NCBI GenBank assembly: GCA_900542145.1
Contig: UQMF01000009.1
Location: 1-64,000 of the forward strand
Length of the DNA stretch: 64,000 nucleotides
From: an uncultured Oscillospiraceae bacterium
GTDB lineage: Bacteria > Bacillota > Clostridia > Oscillospirales > Ruminococcaceae
Reading direction: 5' to 3'
This document shows positions 41,170 to 49,389 of this stretch, in pieces. The notes beneath the pieces are model-generated. The model saw nothing but the letters and a program-made list of their open reading frames with translations. It was not told where the DNA came from and ran no database searches. Numbering within the stretch: the stretch's first letter is position 1; every line of letters starts with the position of its first letter. A program made the translations under genes and the position numbers.

Positions 41170-42210
41170 TTATTCCTTGTTCTTTTGGTTTGTAAGCTCC
41201 GCGAGCGGATTTTTGCTCATCGCGGATTCCATCTGATCGTTGGAGATATGCGTGTAGATCTGCGTTGTATTTAGGTTTTCGTGTCCCAGGATCTCTTTAA
41301 GCACCCGGACGTCAACTCCGTTCTGGTACATTAAGGTAGCGGCAGTGTGGCGGAGTTTGTGAACGGAAAGTCCTCGATTGTCAAGACCGCTGGATTTTAG
41401 GCATTCCTCTACGATCTGCTGTACTCTGCGGTTTGAAATACGGGTGTTCCTCCGGCTCAGGAAAAGCGCGTCTGTTTTTACGGTCATGTTCCGCGCACCG
41501 GAAGCATTACGCTTTTCGATATCGGTTTCTGTCGGATCAATGTAATCCAAATATGCGCTTATGCAGGCGTCGTTCAGGTATACAATACGCTCCTTGTTCC
41601 CTTTACCTAGGACTTTCAGAGTCCATACTTCACTTCCCGAAGGATCCCTGGAACGGCGGATATCCGATACGTTGATTCCAACCAGCTCACTCAGTCGGAT
41701 TCCGCAGTTAAGGAAGAACGTGATTATGCAGTAATCGCGCTTCTGATCTGGGGTATTGATATTCTGGAGCATTTCCACGGATTCGTCGAGGGTCAGATAC
41801 TTGGGAAGAGCCGGCTTTGGAGATGGCAATTCCAGATTAGCCAGTGGGCTGACCTCAAACAGCCCCTTATTATTAGTAAGGTACTTGAAAAATTGCCGGA
41901 GTGCAACTCCTTTGCGGTACCTTGCCTGGGGGTGATTATCTTTTTCAGTTTTGGTGTAGATAAGGAAATCCTGCGCCATCATCAGATCAACGGATTTTAT
42001 ATCGGCTTCCGTGATGTCAGTAATGCTGATATTCTGAAATTCCGCCGGATCATCTGACGCACGTCCGGTTTTGATTTTGTAGAACCGGAAGAATGTACGC
42101 AGGTCAGTATAATAGTTGAGTACAGTCAGTTCCGAGCGGTTTTTTACTAGCTGAAGGTATACAAGGTAATCCTTCAGCAGCTGGGGAGCGTTATCGTATT
42201 TGTTGTTCAT
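41170..42210 (-). CDS. Tyrosine recombinase (XerC/XerD-like)
   Basis: The 346-residue protein has an N-terminal SAM-like core-binding domain (LLKDYLVYLQLVKNRSELTVLNYYTDLRTFFRFY) and a catalytic domain with R in NCGIRLSELVG, K in LGKGNKERIV, HKLRHTAA, GHENLNTTQIYTH and the tyrosine of IYTH. It resembles Xer recombinases of clostridia. An N-terminal insert with TEADIKSVDLMMAQDF is typical of a Ruminococcus-type group. No mobile element boundaries were found beside it. ATG 42210 is supported by GGGAT; a longer in-frame reading to 42330 crosses a perfect inverted repeat and lacks a ribosome site. Confidence 0.88.
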   Translation of the reverse strand: MNNKYDNAPQLLKDYLVYLQLVKNRSELTVLNYYTDLRTFFRFYKIKTGRASDDPAEFQNISITDITEADIKSVDLMMAQDFLIYTKTEKDNHPQARYRKGVALRQFFKYLTNNKGLFEVSPLANLELPSPKPALPKYLTLDESVEMLQNINTPDQKRDYCIITFFLNCGIRLSELVGINVSDIRRSRDPSGSEVWTLKVLGKGNKERIVYLNDACISAYLDYIDPTETDIEKRNASGARNMTVKTDALFLSRRNTRISNRRVQQIVEECLKSSGLDNRGLSVHKLRHTAATLMYQNGVDVRVLKEILGHENLNTTQIYTHISNDQMESAMSKNPLAELTNQKNKE

Positions 42211-42230
42211 AATGAAATCCCAAAATATCT

Positions 42231-42260
42231 TATTGCGTAAAATGGAAATTTTACGCAATA
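42231..42260. repeat. Perfect 13-bp inverted repeat upstream of the recombinase gene
   Basis: TATTGCGTAAAAT (42231-42243) and ATTTTACGCAATA (42248-42260) are exact complements around GGAA. It lies 21 bp before the recombinase start. It may be an autoregulatory or recombination site; it does not match the usual dif sequence. Confidence 0.75.
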
Positions 42261-42381
42261 CAGAGGATCTAAGAAATAAATTCATCATTGATATAATCAA
42301 ATATAATCTCAAATACCAGTATTTAACCATGAATATGATTCACAATATTATAATACTGCCATGAGATCATACCGGTTAATA

Positions 42382-42408
42382 AAAAACCCCGAACCTGAGC
42401 TCGGGGTT
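42382..42408 (-). terminator. Terminator after tRNA-Arg
   Basis: AACCCCGA/TCGGGGTT stem with TTTTTTATT on the minus strand, directly after the tRNA 3' end. Confidence 0.87.
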
Positions 42409-42485
42409 TGGTACGCCTGATGCGATTCGAACGCACGACACATAGCGTCGGAGGCTATTGCTCTATCCAGCTGAGCTACAGGCGC
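42409..42485 (-). tRNA. tRNA-Arg (anticodon CCG)
   Basis: The 77-nt cloverleaf on the minus strand has acceptor GCGCCTG/CAGGCGT, D arm GCTC/GAGC, anticodon stem ATAGC/GCTAT with loop CTCCGAC, and T arm with TTCGAAT. The 3' CCA is encoded. The anticodon CCG reads CGG arginine codons. Confidence 0.95.
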
Positions 42486-42663
42486 TTATCAACTTTATTA
42501 TTATATCACATTTCAAAAGAAAATGCAACATCTTTTTTTCAATGATTTCAGTTTTTTCTATGAATTTAGTCACTTGCTGTAAATAAATAGTATAGTAAGG
42601 TATCTGATGATATTGCGGTATGAATATTTTCTATATAAATCAGGAATAATTTCTTAAAGACTA

Positions 42664-42710
42664 TTGACAAAAAAGAAAAAGTATGATATAATCCTACTTG
42701 TCCGATAGGA
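42664..42710 (+). promoter_or_regulatory. Consensus promoter and Rrf2-type dyad before the Fe-S genes
   Basis: TTGACA (42664-42669), 17 bp, TATAAT (42687-42692) is a perfect sigma-A promoter. ATCCTA-N9-TAGGAA (42691-42711) overlaps the -10 and start point as an imperfect dyad, a form seen in operators of IscR/CymR (Rrf2) regulators. No Rrf2 gene lies nearby. Confidence 0.7.
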
Positions 42711-42770
42711 AATATAAACATACTTCCCGGATAGGCTTTACTAAATCCACAAAGAAAGTATGGTGAACTT

Positions 42771-43964
42771 ATGACTACAATATATGCAGACAACGCTGCA
42801 ACGACAAAGCTCAGCAAAGCAGCGCTGGACGCAATGATGCCGTATCTGACTGAACAGTACGGTAATCCCTCTTCCCTGCACACTGTTGGTCAGCTTGCTG
42901 CGGAGGCTCTTTTCAGTGCCCGTAAGACTATGGCTGAATGCCTGAACTGCGACCCTAAGGAGATCATATTCACCGGTGGTGGTAGCGAAGCTGATAATCA
43001 GGCGCTGCTTACCGGTGCGGAAATTGGCGCAAGAAAGGGCAAAAAGCATATTATTTCTGATGTGATCGAGCATCATGCAATCCTTCACTCCCTCAAGCGT
43101 CTTGAAAAGCAGGGATTCGAAGTAACTCTGCTGCCGGTTGACGGCGAAGGCAGAGTTGATCCGGAAGCGGTAAGAAAGGCTATCCGCCCGGACACTGCGC
43201 TGGTTTCTATCATGATGGCGAACAATGAGATCGGAACCCTTGAGCCTGTCAAGGAGATTGCTGCTATCTGTCACGAAAACGGTGTCCTTTTCCATACTGA
43301 CGCCGTCCAGGCTGTCGGTCATATTCCGGTTGACATAAAGGATATCGGCTGCGACATGCTTTCTCTCGCTGGACACAAGTTCCATGGACCTAAGGGTATT
43401 GGCGCACTCTATGCACGCAAGGGACTGTTGGTTTCCTCTCTGATCGAGGGCGGCGCCCAGGAGCGCGGCAAGCGTGCGGGTACTGAGAACATTGCCGGAA
43501 TCGTCGGCATGGCAACTGCACTTAAGGAGGCAGTGGACAATCTTGACGCCAACATGGCGAAGATCACAAAGCTGCGCGATCGTCTGATCGAGGGACTTTC
43601 CGTGATTTCCCATTCGATCCTCAACGGCCCCAGGGAGAACAGACTTCCCGGCAACGTCAATATGTGCTTTGAGGGTATTGAGGGTGAGTCCCTGCTGCTT
43701 CTGCTTGATCAGAAGGGTATCTGCGCTTCCTCTGGTTCTGCGTGTACTTCCGGATCACTTGACCCGAGCCATGTACTGCTTGCTATTGGAAGAATACACG
43801 ATGTAGCACACGGATCGCTCAGACTTTCTCTGTGCGAATATAATACAGAAGAAGAGATCGAGGCAATCATAAAGGCTGTACCCGAGATCGTGGATTATCT
43901 CCGTCGTATCTCCCCGGTATGGCAGGATTTACAGGAGGGCAAGAGAAGCTATGTTATACAGTGA
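42771..43964 (+). CDS. nifS: Cysteine desulfurase (NifS/IscS type)
   Basis: Pyridoxal-phosphate enzyme that takes sulfur from cysteine for Fe-S cluster assembly. The 397-residue protein has IYADNAATTKLSKAALDAMMPYL at the N-terminus. It also has the PLP lysine in SLAGHKFHGPKGIGALY, and the mobile catalytic Cys in ICASSGSACTSGSLDPSHVL. The ribosome site is weak. It overlaps the scaffold gene by 14 bp, forming the nifSU pair common in clostridia. Confidence 0.95.
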   Translation: MTTIYADNAATTKLSKAALDAMMPYLTEQYGNPSSLHTVGQLAAEALFSARKTMAECLNCDPKEIIFTGGGSEADNQALLTGAEIGARKGKKHIISDVIEHHAILHSLKRLEKQGFEVTLLPVDGEGRVDPEAVRKAIRPDTALVSIMMANNEIGTLEPVKEIAAICHENGVLFHTDAVQAVGHIPVDIKDIGCDMLSLAGHKFHGPKGIGALYARKGLLVSSLIEGGAQERGKRAGTENIAGIVGMATALKEAVDNLDANMAKITKLRDRLIEGLSVISHSILNGPRENRLPGNVNMCFEGIEGESLLLLLDQKGICASSGSACTSGSLDPSHVLLAIGRIHDVAHGSLRLSLCEYNTEEEIEAIIKAVPEIVDYLRRISPVWQDLQEGKRSYVIQ

Positions 43965-44382
43965 AAAAGTAATGGATCACTTCACACACCCACGCAATGT
44001 AGGAACCATCGAGAACGCTGACGGCGTCGGCGAGGTTGGCAATGCCAAGTGCGGCGATATCATGAAGATATTCCTCAAGATCAGCAAGGACGGCGTGATC
44101 GACGACGTAAAGTTCAGCACGTTCGGCTGTGGCTCTGCAATTGCCAGCAGCTCAATGGCTACCGAGATGATCAAGGGCAAGCCGGTTTCCCAGGCTCTGG
44201 AGCTTACAAACAAGGCTGTTGTTGAAGCGCTGGATGGACTTCCTGCACACAAGATCCACTGTTCAGTACTCGCTGAGGAAGCGGTAAAGGCAGCTGTCAA
44301 GGATTACTACGATAAGAACGGTATCGCTTATGATCCCGAGCTTTTCAAGGAAAAGCACGACTGTGAACACTGCGGCGAATAA
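43951..44382 (+). CDS. nifU: Fe-S cluster scaffold protein (NifU/IscU type)
   Basis: Scaffold on which Fe-S clusters are built with sulfur from the adjacent desulfurase. The 143-residue protein has the three ligand cysteines in NAKCGDIM, FGCGSAIASSSMATEM and KIHCSVLAEEA. The extra C-terminal CEHCGE is typical of clostridial members. It overlaps nifS by 14 bp and is followed by a strong terminator. Confidence 0.95.
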   Translation: MLYSEKVMDHFTHPRNVGTIENADGVGEVGNAKCGDIMKIFLKISKDGVIDDVKFSTFGCGSAIASSSMATEMIKGKPVSQALELTNKAVVEALDGLPAHKIHCSVLAEEAVKAAVKDYYDKNGIAYDPELFKEKHDCEHCGE

Positions 44383-44394
44383 TCAGATATCAGA

Positions 44395-44420
44395 GGGCGG
44401 ATTGTTGATCCGCCCTTTTT
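44395..44420 (+). terminator. Terminator after nifSU
   Basis: GGGCGGAT-TGTTG-ATCCGCCC and five T residues. Confidence 0.9.
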
Positions 44421-44470
44421 CGCATCATGTACAATCTCTGTGCAATTGCTGTATTATACTACTGCTGTAT

Positions 44471-44499
44471 TTGACAATATCGCATATTTGTTGTATAAT
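44471..44499 (+). promoter_or_regulatory. Consensus sigma-A promoter for the TauE/SafE gene
   Basis: TTGACA (44471-44476), 17 bp, TATAAT (44494-44499), 22 bp before the ATG. Confidence 0.87.
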
Positions 44500-44520
44500 A
44501 TCTGAGAAAGAAGGTATTGC

Positions 44521-45309
44521 ATGGAGCTTTTTATAACGATCGTAGTAACTTTCTTCGCCGGAATGGGCGCTGGTCTTGGTACCGGATTTGCCGGAATGAG
44601 CGCTGCCGCTGTGATCACCCCGATGCTCACGACATTCCTGGGGATTGACCCTTACATTGCCGTAGGTATCGCGCTTGCTTCTGATGTTCTGGCGAGTGCC
44701 GTGTCCGCATTTACATATGGACGGAACAAGAATCTGGATATCAAAAACGGACTTGTCATGATGGTGAGCGTCCTCGCGTTCACGGTTGTGGGAAGCTGGG
44801 TTTCAAGCCTGCTTCCATCGGCGACCATGGGCGGTTTTTCCGTGTTCATGACGTTCCTGCTTGGAATCAAGTTCATTGTGAAGCCTGTCATGACCACCAA
44901 GGAGGACATGCAGGCGGTTTCGCCAAAAAAGCGTATCATTCAGTCCATCGTAGCCGGAATTGTTATTGGATTCATCTGCGGATTCATCGGAGCAGGCGGC
45001 GGAATGATGATGTTGCTTATCCTCACTTCCCTGCTGGGGTATGAACTGAAAACCGCTGTCGGAACAAGCGTGTTCATTATGACCTTCACAGCGCTGACCG
45101 GCTCTATATCCCACTTCGCAATGGGAGGAACTCCGGATATCCTCGTAATGATACTGTGCATAGTATTCACGCTGATCTGGGCTAGGATCGCAGCAGTGTT
45201 CGCGAACAAGGCTTCTCCCAAGACGCTCAACCGGGCAACCGGTATCGTTCTTGTGGTTCTCGGCGTGGTAGTCATGGGATTCAACCTTATTACGAAGCTT
45301 ACGGCATGA
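44521..45309 (+). CDS. TauE/SafE (TSUP) family permease
   Basis: The 262-residue membrane protein has about eight helices and the two TSUP repeats: GMGAGLGTGFAGMSAAAVITPML near residue 15 and GFICGFIGAGGGMMMLLILTSLLGYELKTAVGTSVFIMTFTALTGS near 155. The family moves sulfite, sulfoacetate or other sulfur anions, usually outward. Its place after nifSU suggests, but does not show, a sulfur link. It has its own perfect promoter and a two-way terminator. Confidence 0.9.
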   Translation: MELFITIVVTFFAGMGAGLGTGFAGMSAAAVITPMLTTFLGIDPYIAVGIALASDVLASAVSAFTYGRNKNLDIKNGLVMMVSVLAFTVVGSWVSSLLPSATMGGFSVFMTFLLGIKFIVKPVMTTKEDMQAVSPKKRIIQSIVAGIVIGFICGFIGAGGGMMMLLILTSLLGYELKTAVGTSVFIMTFTALTGSISHFAMGGTPDILVMILCIVFTLIWARIAAVFANKASPKTLNRATGIVLVVLGVVVMGFNLITKLTA

Positions 45310-45320
45310 TCTGGTAAACA

Positions 45321-45346
45321 AAGGGGCTGTCTTGATACAGCCCCTT
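45321..45346. terminator. Two-way terminator
   Basis: AAGGGGCTGT and ACAGCCCCTT arms with T-runs outward on both strands, between convergent genes. Confidence 0.88.
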
Positions 45347-45349
45347 TTG

Positions 45350-46132
45350 TTATTTCATTGTAAGTTCAGCCATAGCCGCATAATGCAGCACGTCGAACTC
45401 CGCCGGGAAGTTTTCGAGCATTTTCAGGTGCTCCTGTTCCCAGCGCCGGATCTCGTCCGGAGCAAGCGACGCTCCGACTCCGCGGCAGGCTTTCATTCTG
45501 CCGTTCCAGCTTTCCCGGGTGAAATGAACATTCAGCCGGAATTCATCATGCCAGGTGCGTTCAAAAGCACTGTCGTAGCACTCCGGAATAAATATCGGGT
45601 GTGGAGTTTCTCCCGCGCCGCTCCATTCCGGGCTATATTTCAGCACAAGCTTCTCGCTCTCACCGGCAATGTCGTCCTCGAAAGGGAGCCAAGCCATGTA
45701 AAGTATCAGAATCTTTCCGCCGGGTTTCAGTATTCTCCGGAATCCTTGAACAAGTTTTTCATGTCTGAAATACCAGAAGCACTGACATGCCGTGATCACA
45801 TCAAAGCTGTTGTCCGGGAAGTCGATATCTTCTGCGGATACAGTCCTGTATTCAATGTCCATTCCCTCGGAAAGACGCTTTGCCTGCCCGATCTGGTTTT
45901 CGGAAATATCAGTACCTACCCAGTCAGCGCCGAAGCGGTACATGTTTCTGGGGAGTACTCCGGTCCCGGTTCCGAGGTCGAGTACTCGCTGACCCTGCAC
46001 GCAAAGCCCACGGGAAACGATCTTCTGATAGAATTCCTCCGGATATATGTCGCGGTATTTCGCGTAATCCCTGGAAACCCGTCCCCAGTCAAATGCTTTA
46101 CCACCGTCGATTCTGCTGTCTTTGATATCCAT
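45350..46132 (-). CDS. Class I SAM-dependent methyltransferase
   Basis: The 260-residue protein has the Rossmann motif RVLDLGTGTGVLPRNMYRFGADWVGTDIS near residue 50. It also has NSFDVITACQCFWYF and LKPGGKILILYMAWLP, as in the UbiE/COQ5-like methyltransferase 11 group. The substrate is unknown. AAAGGAA precedes the ATG. It is the last gene of the mrp run, 1 bp after the C_GCAxxG_C_C gene. Confidence 0.88.
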   Translation of the reverse strand: MDIKDSRIDGGKAFDWGRVSRDYAKYRDIYPEEFYQKIVSRGLCVQGQRVLDLGTGTGVLPRNMYRFGADWVGTDISENQIGQAKRLSEGMDIEYRTVSAEDIDFPDNSFDVITACQCFWYFRHEKLVQGFRRILKPGGKILILYMAWLPFEDDIAGESEKLVLKYSPEWSGAGETPHPIFIPECYDSAFERTWHDEFRLNVHFTRESWNGRMKACRGVGASLAPDEIRRWEQEHLKMLENFPAEFDVLHYAAMAELTMK

Positions 46133-46133
46133 G

Positions 46134-46595
46134 TTATTCCTTTACTGGTGGGTGTTCCTTTATATAATCCTCCACCATGTTGGCAGAGTATCTGCACAAT
46201 TCCGGACAGGGGCGTTTCTTGTAGTATTCGTCCGTGCGCGCCTCCGGTATCGGGGAATTCTCCGGCTTAACCAGCCCGAGGAGTTCCTTGCAGATAAGGC
46301 TTCCGTTATCCCGGCGGAACTGTGCCGCCAGCTCCTGGATTCGCGCGTATAATTCCGCTTTCGCCTGGACGTTCTTCGGGTCGGAATACCCGTACAGCAT
46401 GTTTATTACCATGACAGCGCCGGAAAATGTTCCGCACACCTCCCGGAGCCTGCCCATACCGCCGCCGAATCCGGAACCAATACGGACTGCGGTGTCAAAA
46501 TCCACTCCGATAACGTCGGCGAAGGCGCCGACCACCGCCTGGGTGCAGTTGTAGCCGCTCAGGAAAAGCTCATACGCTTTGTCGCCGCGGCTCAT
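46134..46595 (-). CDS. C_GCAxxG_C_C family redox protein
   Basis: The 153-residue protein carries the conserved cysteine pattern of this family: YNCTQAV near residue 17, EVCGTFSGAVMVINM near 53 (the C_GCAxxG core, here CGTFSG), SLICKELLG near 99 and CPELCRYSANMVEDY near 130. The family is linked to redox or metal sites in anaerobes, without a proven function. It overlaps mrp by 4 bp and precedes the methyltransferase by 1 bp. Confidence 0.88.
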   Translation of the reverse strand: MSRGDKAYELFLSGYNCTQAVVGAFADVIGVDFDTAVRIGSGFGGGMGRLREVCGTFSGAVMVINMLYGYSDPKNVQAKAELYARIQELAAQFRRDNGSLICKELLGLVKPENSPIPEARTDEYYKKRPCPELCRYSANMVEDYIKEHPPVKE

Positions 46596-47419
46596 TTGCG
46601 GAATCCCTCAATTGCGTCGGCAATGGATTCCGCTTCGGGACAGTCAAATCCCTCAATGGAGCCGTTATCCACACGCACCGCAAGCTCCGGATTTATCGGG
46701 AGCTTCGCGAGGACCTTCAGCCCGAATTTCTGCGCGGTTTCGTCAATGTGGCTGCAACCGAATACGCTTATGTGCTTTCCGCAGTCCGGGCATACGGCAT
46801 AGCTCATATTTTCGACAAGCCCGATTATCGGGACGTTCATCATTTCCGCCATCTTGACTGCCTTGCCGACAATCATCGAAACAAGCTCCTGGGGGGAGGT
46901 CACAACGATAATACCGTCCAGCGGAATGGACTGGAATACTGTTAGCGGAACATCGCCGGTTCCCGGAGGCATATCAACAAACATGTAGTCCACGTCGCCC
47001 CACGCAACGTCAGTCCAAAACTGCTTTGCGGTGCCTGCTATTATGGGTCCGCGCCAGATAACCGGATCAGTTTCGTCCGGCAGAAGCAGATTCACAGACA
47101 TCACTTTAATTCCGGTTTCAGTAGTTACCGGGAAAATTTCGGTTTCGCTGCCCTGGGCTTTCTCGTGAAGTCCGAACGCCTGGGGAATTGAAGGACCGGT
47201 AATATCTGCGTCAAGCACCGCAGAACGGTTTCCGCGGCGGTTCATAAGAACCGCAGACATCGATGTAACCATGGATTTTCCTACGCCGCCCTTGCCGCTG
47301 ACAACACCGATAACTTTTTTGATGTGGCTGTCCTTGTGCGGCTGTGCGACCAGGCTTTCCTTATTACGCTCGGAACAGTTTGCGGAACAGCTTCCGCAGT
47401 CGTGTGTACATTCGCTCAT
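46592..47419 (-). CDS. mrp: Mrp/NBP35-family Fe-S carrier ATPase
   Basis: P-loop ATPase of Fe-S cluster transfer. The 275-residue protein has N-terminal cysteines (MSECTHDCGSCSANC) that may bind a cluster, the deviant Walker A VVSGKGGVGKSMV, and DADITGPSIPQAFG. MPPGTGDVPLTVFQ and the cluster-binding CPDCGKHISVFG follow. It overlaps the C_GCAxxG_C_C gene by 4 bp. It complements nifSU, 3 kb away on the other strand. Confidence 0.93.
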   Translation of the reverse strand: MSECTHDCGSCSANCSERNKESLVAQPHKDSHIKKVIGVVSGKGGVGKSMVTSMSAVLMNRRGNRSAVLDADITGPSIPQAFGLHEKAQGSETEIFPVTTETGIKVMSVNLLLPDETDPVIWRGPIIAGTAKQFWTDVAWGDVDYMFVDMPPGTGDVPLTVFQSIPLDGIIVVTSPQELVSMIVGKAVKMAEMMNVPIIGLVENMSYAVCPDCGKHISVFGCSHIDETAQKFGLKVLAKLPINPELAVRVDNGSIEGFDCPEAESIADAIEGFRK

Positions 47420-47434
47420 TCAAATCACCTTTTA

Positions 47435-48202
47435 TTAATTAATCGGGAAGTTTACCGCATACATCGTCATAAGACGAATGGAGCAGAACAGTCTGTCAGA
47501 CAGGGTCATGAAATCCTTATCAATCCCCTGCGCCTTGGATTTCTCGGCAGGTTCGTCGTTCCAGCTTCCGGAAAGTCCGAATACATCGGCATAGTCAGAA
47601 GCCAGGTAGAATTTCAGCATATCCTCGGGAACCTGGGGAATAACAGCGCCCTCCTTCAGCTTCGGAGTTTCGCCGTTCAGTATTGCTGCGGACTTCCTGA
47701 ATCTCTCAGCATACTTTGTTTCGCCAAGCTTGTCGGCAAGGTTGGCAATGTCCTTGAGGTTCGCTTCCATCATGGAGGCTTCGTTTCGGAATTCGGGGTC
47801 GGTTGCCGGTGCGTTCTCAGCGATAAGCTCAGTGTATTCTGTGTTCCACTTACCAGAAGCTTCGTCAAGGCTCCAGGTTACAGCAAATCTTGTGACAATA
47901 CCGTCGTTGTAGCGTACAAATATCGTTGTTGCGGAATTGTTAGTGATCGCGGTATTCCTGCGGTTTGCCTTAAGGCTTTCGATCATGAAGATAGTTTTCA
48001 CGCCCTCGCTCTTGAGGTGCTCGAACCAGTCGGAAGGATCCTTCGCATGAAATCTCATTCCGCCTTCGTTCTTCCTGTCGCAGAAATTGAATACTGCGCT
48101 GCCCTCGTAGCTTACAGGGGTGTATTTCAGCTCTGTTCCATCTCTGAGCGCCGCTCTTGCTGCTGCAACGATACGGCTGATCTGTGATACTTCTCCGTTC
48201 AT
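47435..48202 (-). CDS. Conserved protein of unknown function
   Basis: Not recognised. The 255-residue product has no signal peptide or membrane segment. Its N-terminus (SQISRIVAAARAALRDGTELKYTPVSYEGSAVFNFCDRKN) and a middle beta-rich part (TTIFVRYNDGIVTRFAVTWSLDEASGKWNTEYTEL) suggest a soluble alpha/beta fold. The C-terminal half is helical with a conserved-looking SDRLFCSIRLMTMYAVNFPIN end. ATAAGGAG precedes the ATG. It lies between deoB and mrp, 10 and 15 bp away, so it is probably cotranscribed with them. Confidence 0.75.
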   Translation of the reverse strand: MNGEVSQISRIVAAARAALRDGTELKYTPVSYEGSAVFNFCDRKNEGGMRFHAKDPSDWFEHLKSEGVKTIFMIESLKANRRNTAITNNSATTIFVRYNDGIVTRFAVTWSLDEASGKWNTEYTELIAENAPATDPEFRNEASMMEANLKDIANLADKLGETKYAERFRKSAAILNGETPKLKEGAVIPQVPEDMLKFYLASDYADVFGLSGSWNDEPAEKSKAQGIDKDFMTLSDRLFCSIRLMTMYAVNFPIN

Positions 48203-48212
48203 ATTATGCTCC

Positions 48213-49376
48213 TTATGTTGTTATTTTATTTGCAAAGCTCTCGCCGTCCAGCATTCCGGGTACTCCGAGAAGTTCCAGGACAGTGGCTCCGATATCACCG
48301 AAGCAGGCTCTTGTACCAAGGTTTCCGGGCGTGATCCCTGCGCCGTAAATCAGCAGCGGAATGTATTCCCGGGTGTGGTCTGTTCCTGTGTAGCAGGGAT
48401 CACAGCCGTGGTCAGCCGTGATCATCAGGACGTCGTCCTTCTGCATTTTATCCATGAATCCGCCGAGCCATACGTCGAATTCGTTCAGCGCATTGGCGTA
48501 TCCTACCGGATCGCGCCTGTGCCCATACTGCATGTCGAAATCCACCAGGTTGGTGAAGCACAGTCCGTTGAACGGAATACTCTGGAAGCTTGCGGTGTGG
48601 CTCATGTCGCAAATATTGCCGATATCCCGTACATATTTCGTCAGCCCCTTGCCGGCGAAAATGTCGTATATCTTCCCTATGCCTATTACGTCAAGACCCT
48701 GCCGGGAAATGCAGTCCAGCATGGTGTCCCTGGGCGGAACCAGCGAGAAATCATGACGGCGCGGAGTTCTGGTAAAGGGATACTCCCCCTCGAACGGGCG
48801 TGCAATTACTCTGCCGACCGCGTAATCCCCGGTGAGGATTTCCCGGGCGATACGGCAGTATTCATACAGCTTTTCCGGAGGAACGATAGATTCATGCGCC
48901 GCGATCTGGAAAACGCTGTCAGCGGAGGTATACACGATAAGGTCGCCAGTGCGGAGATGTTCCTCACCGTAGTCAGCGATTACCTTGGTTCCGCTGTAGG
49001 GCTTGTTGCAGAGCACTCCCCTGCCGGTGGCCGCCTTGAATTTGCTGATGACCTCCTCAGGGAATCCGTCAGGAAATGTCGGGAAGGGCTTCTTGGACAC
49101 TATGCCTGAGATCTCCCAATGCCCGGTAGTGGTGTCTTTTCCACGGGAACTCTCAGCAAGTCTGAGGAAGGCTCCCTTAGGCGATTTGGATTTAGTGCCG
49201 ATATCTACACCGTCAATATTGAACAGCCCGAGGGACTGCATATTGGGCACGGACAGGTGACCGGTATTGTAGCATGACCTGATGGTATTTGCGCCCTCGT
49301 CGCCAAAATCCCTGGCGTCCGGCAGATAACCGACGCCGAAGCTGTCCAGAACTATAAGGAATACTCGCTTGGTCAT
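48213..49376 (-). CDS. deoB: Phosphopentomutase
   Basis: Interconverts (deoxy)ribose 1- and 5-phosphates in nucleoside breakdown. The 387-residue protein has the alkaline-phosphatase-superfamily metal sites: VFLIVLDSFGVGYLPDA at the N-terminus, and DVLMITADHGCDPCYTGTDHTREYIPLLIYG near 325. CGAGGTAA precedes the ATG. It follows deoC by 13 bp, giving a deoxyribose-phosphate catabolic pair. Confidence 0.96.
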   Translation of the reverse strand: MTKRVFLIVLDSFGVGYLPDARDFGDEGANTIRSCYNTGHLSVPNMQSLGLFNIDGVDIGTKSKSPKGAFLRLAESSRGKDTTTGHWEISGIVSKKPFPTFPDGFPEEVISKFKAATGRGVLCNKPYSGTKVIADYGEEHLRTGDLIVYTSADSVFQIAAHESIVPPEKLYEYCRIAREILTGDYAVGRVIARPFEGEYPFTRTPRRHDFSLVPPRDTMLDCISRQGLDVIGIGKIYDIFAGKGLTKYVRDIGNICDMSHTASFQSIPFNGLCFTNLVDFDMQYGHRRDPVGYANALNEFDVWLGGFMDKMQKDDVLMITADHGCDPCYTGTDHTREYIPLLIYGAGITPGNLGTRACFGDIGATVLELLGVPGMLDGESFANKITT

Positions 49377-49389
49377 AATATTACCTCGT

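Noticed and set aside
42231..42260. Chromosome dimer resolution site (dif)
   Set aside because: The arms are perfect 13-mers with a 4-bp centre; dif has 11-bp imperfect arms, a 6-bp centre and a different sequence.
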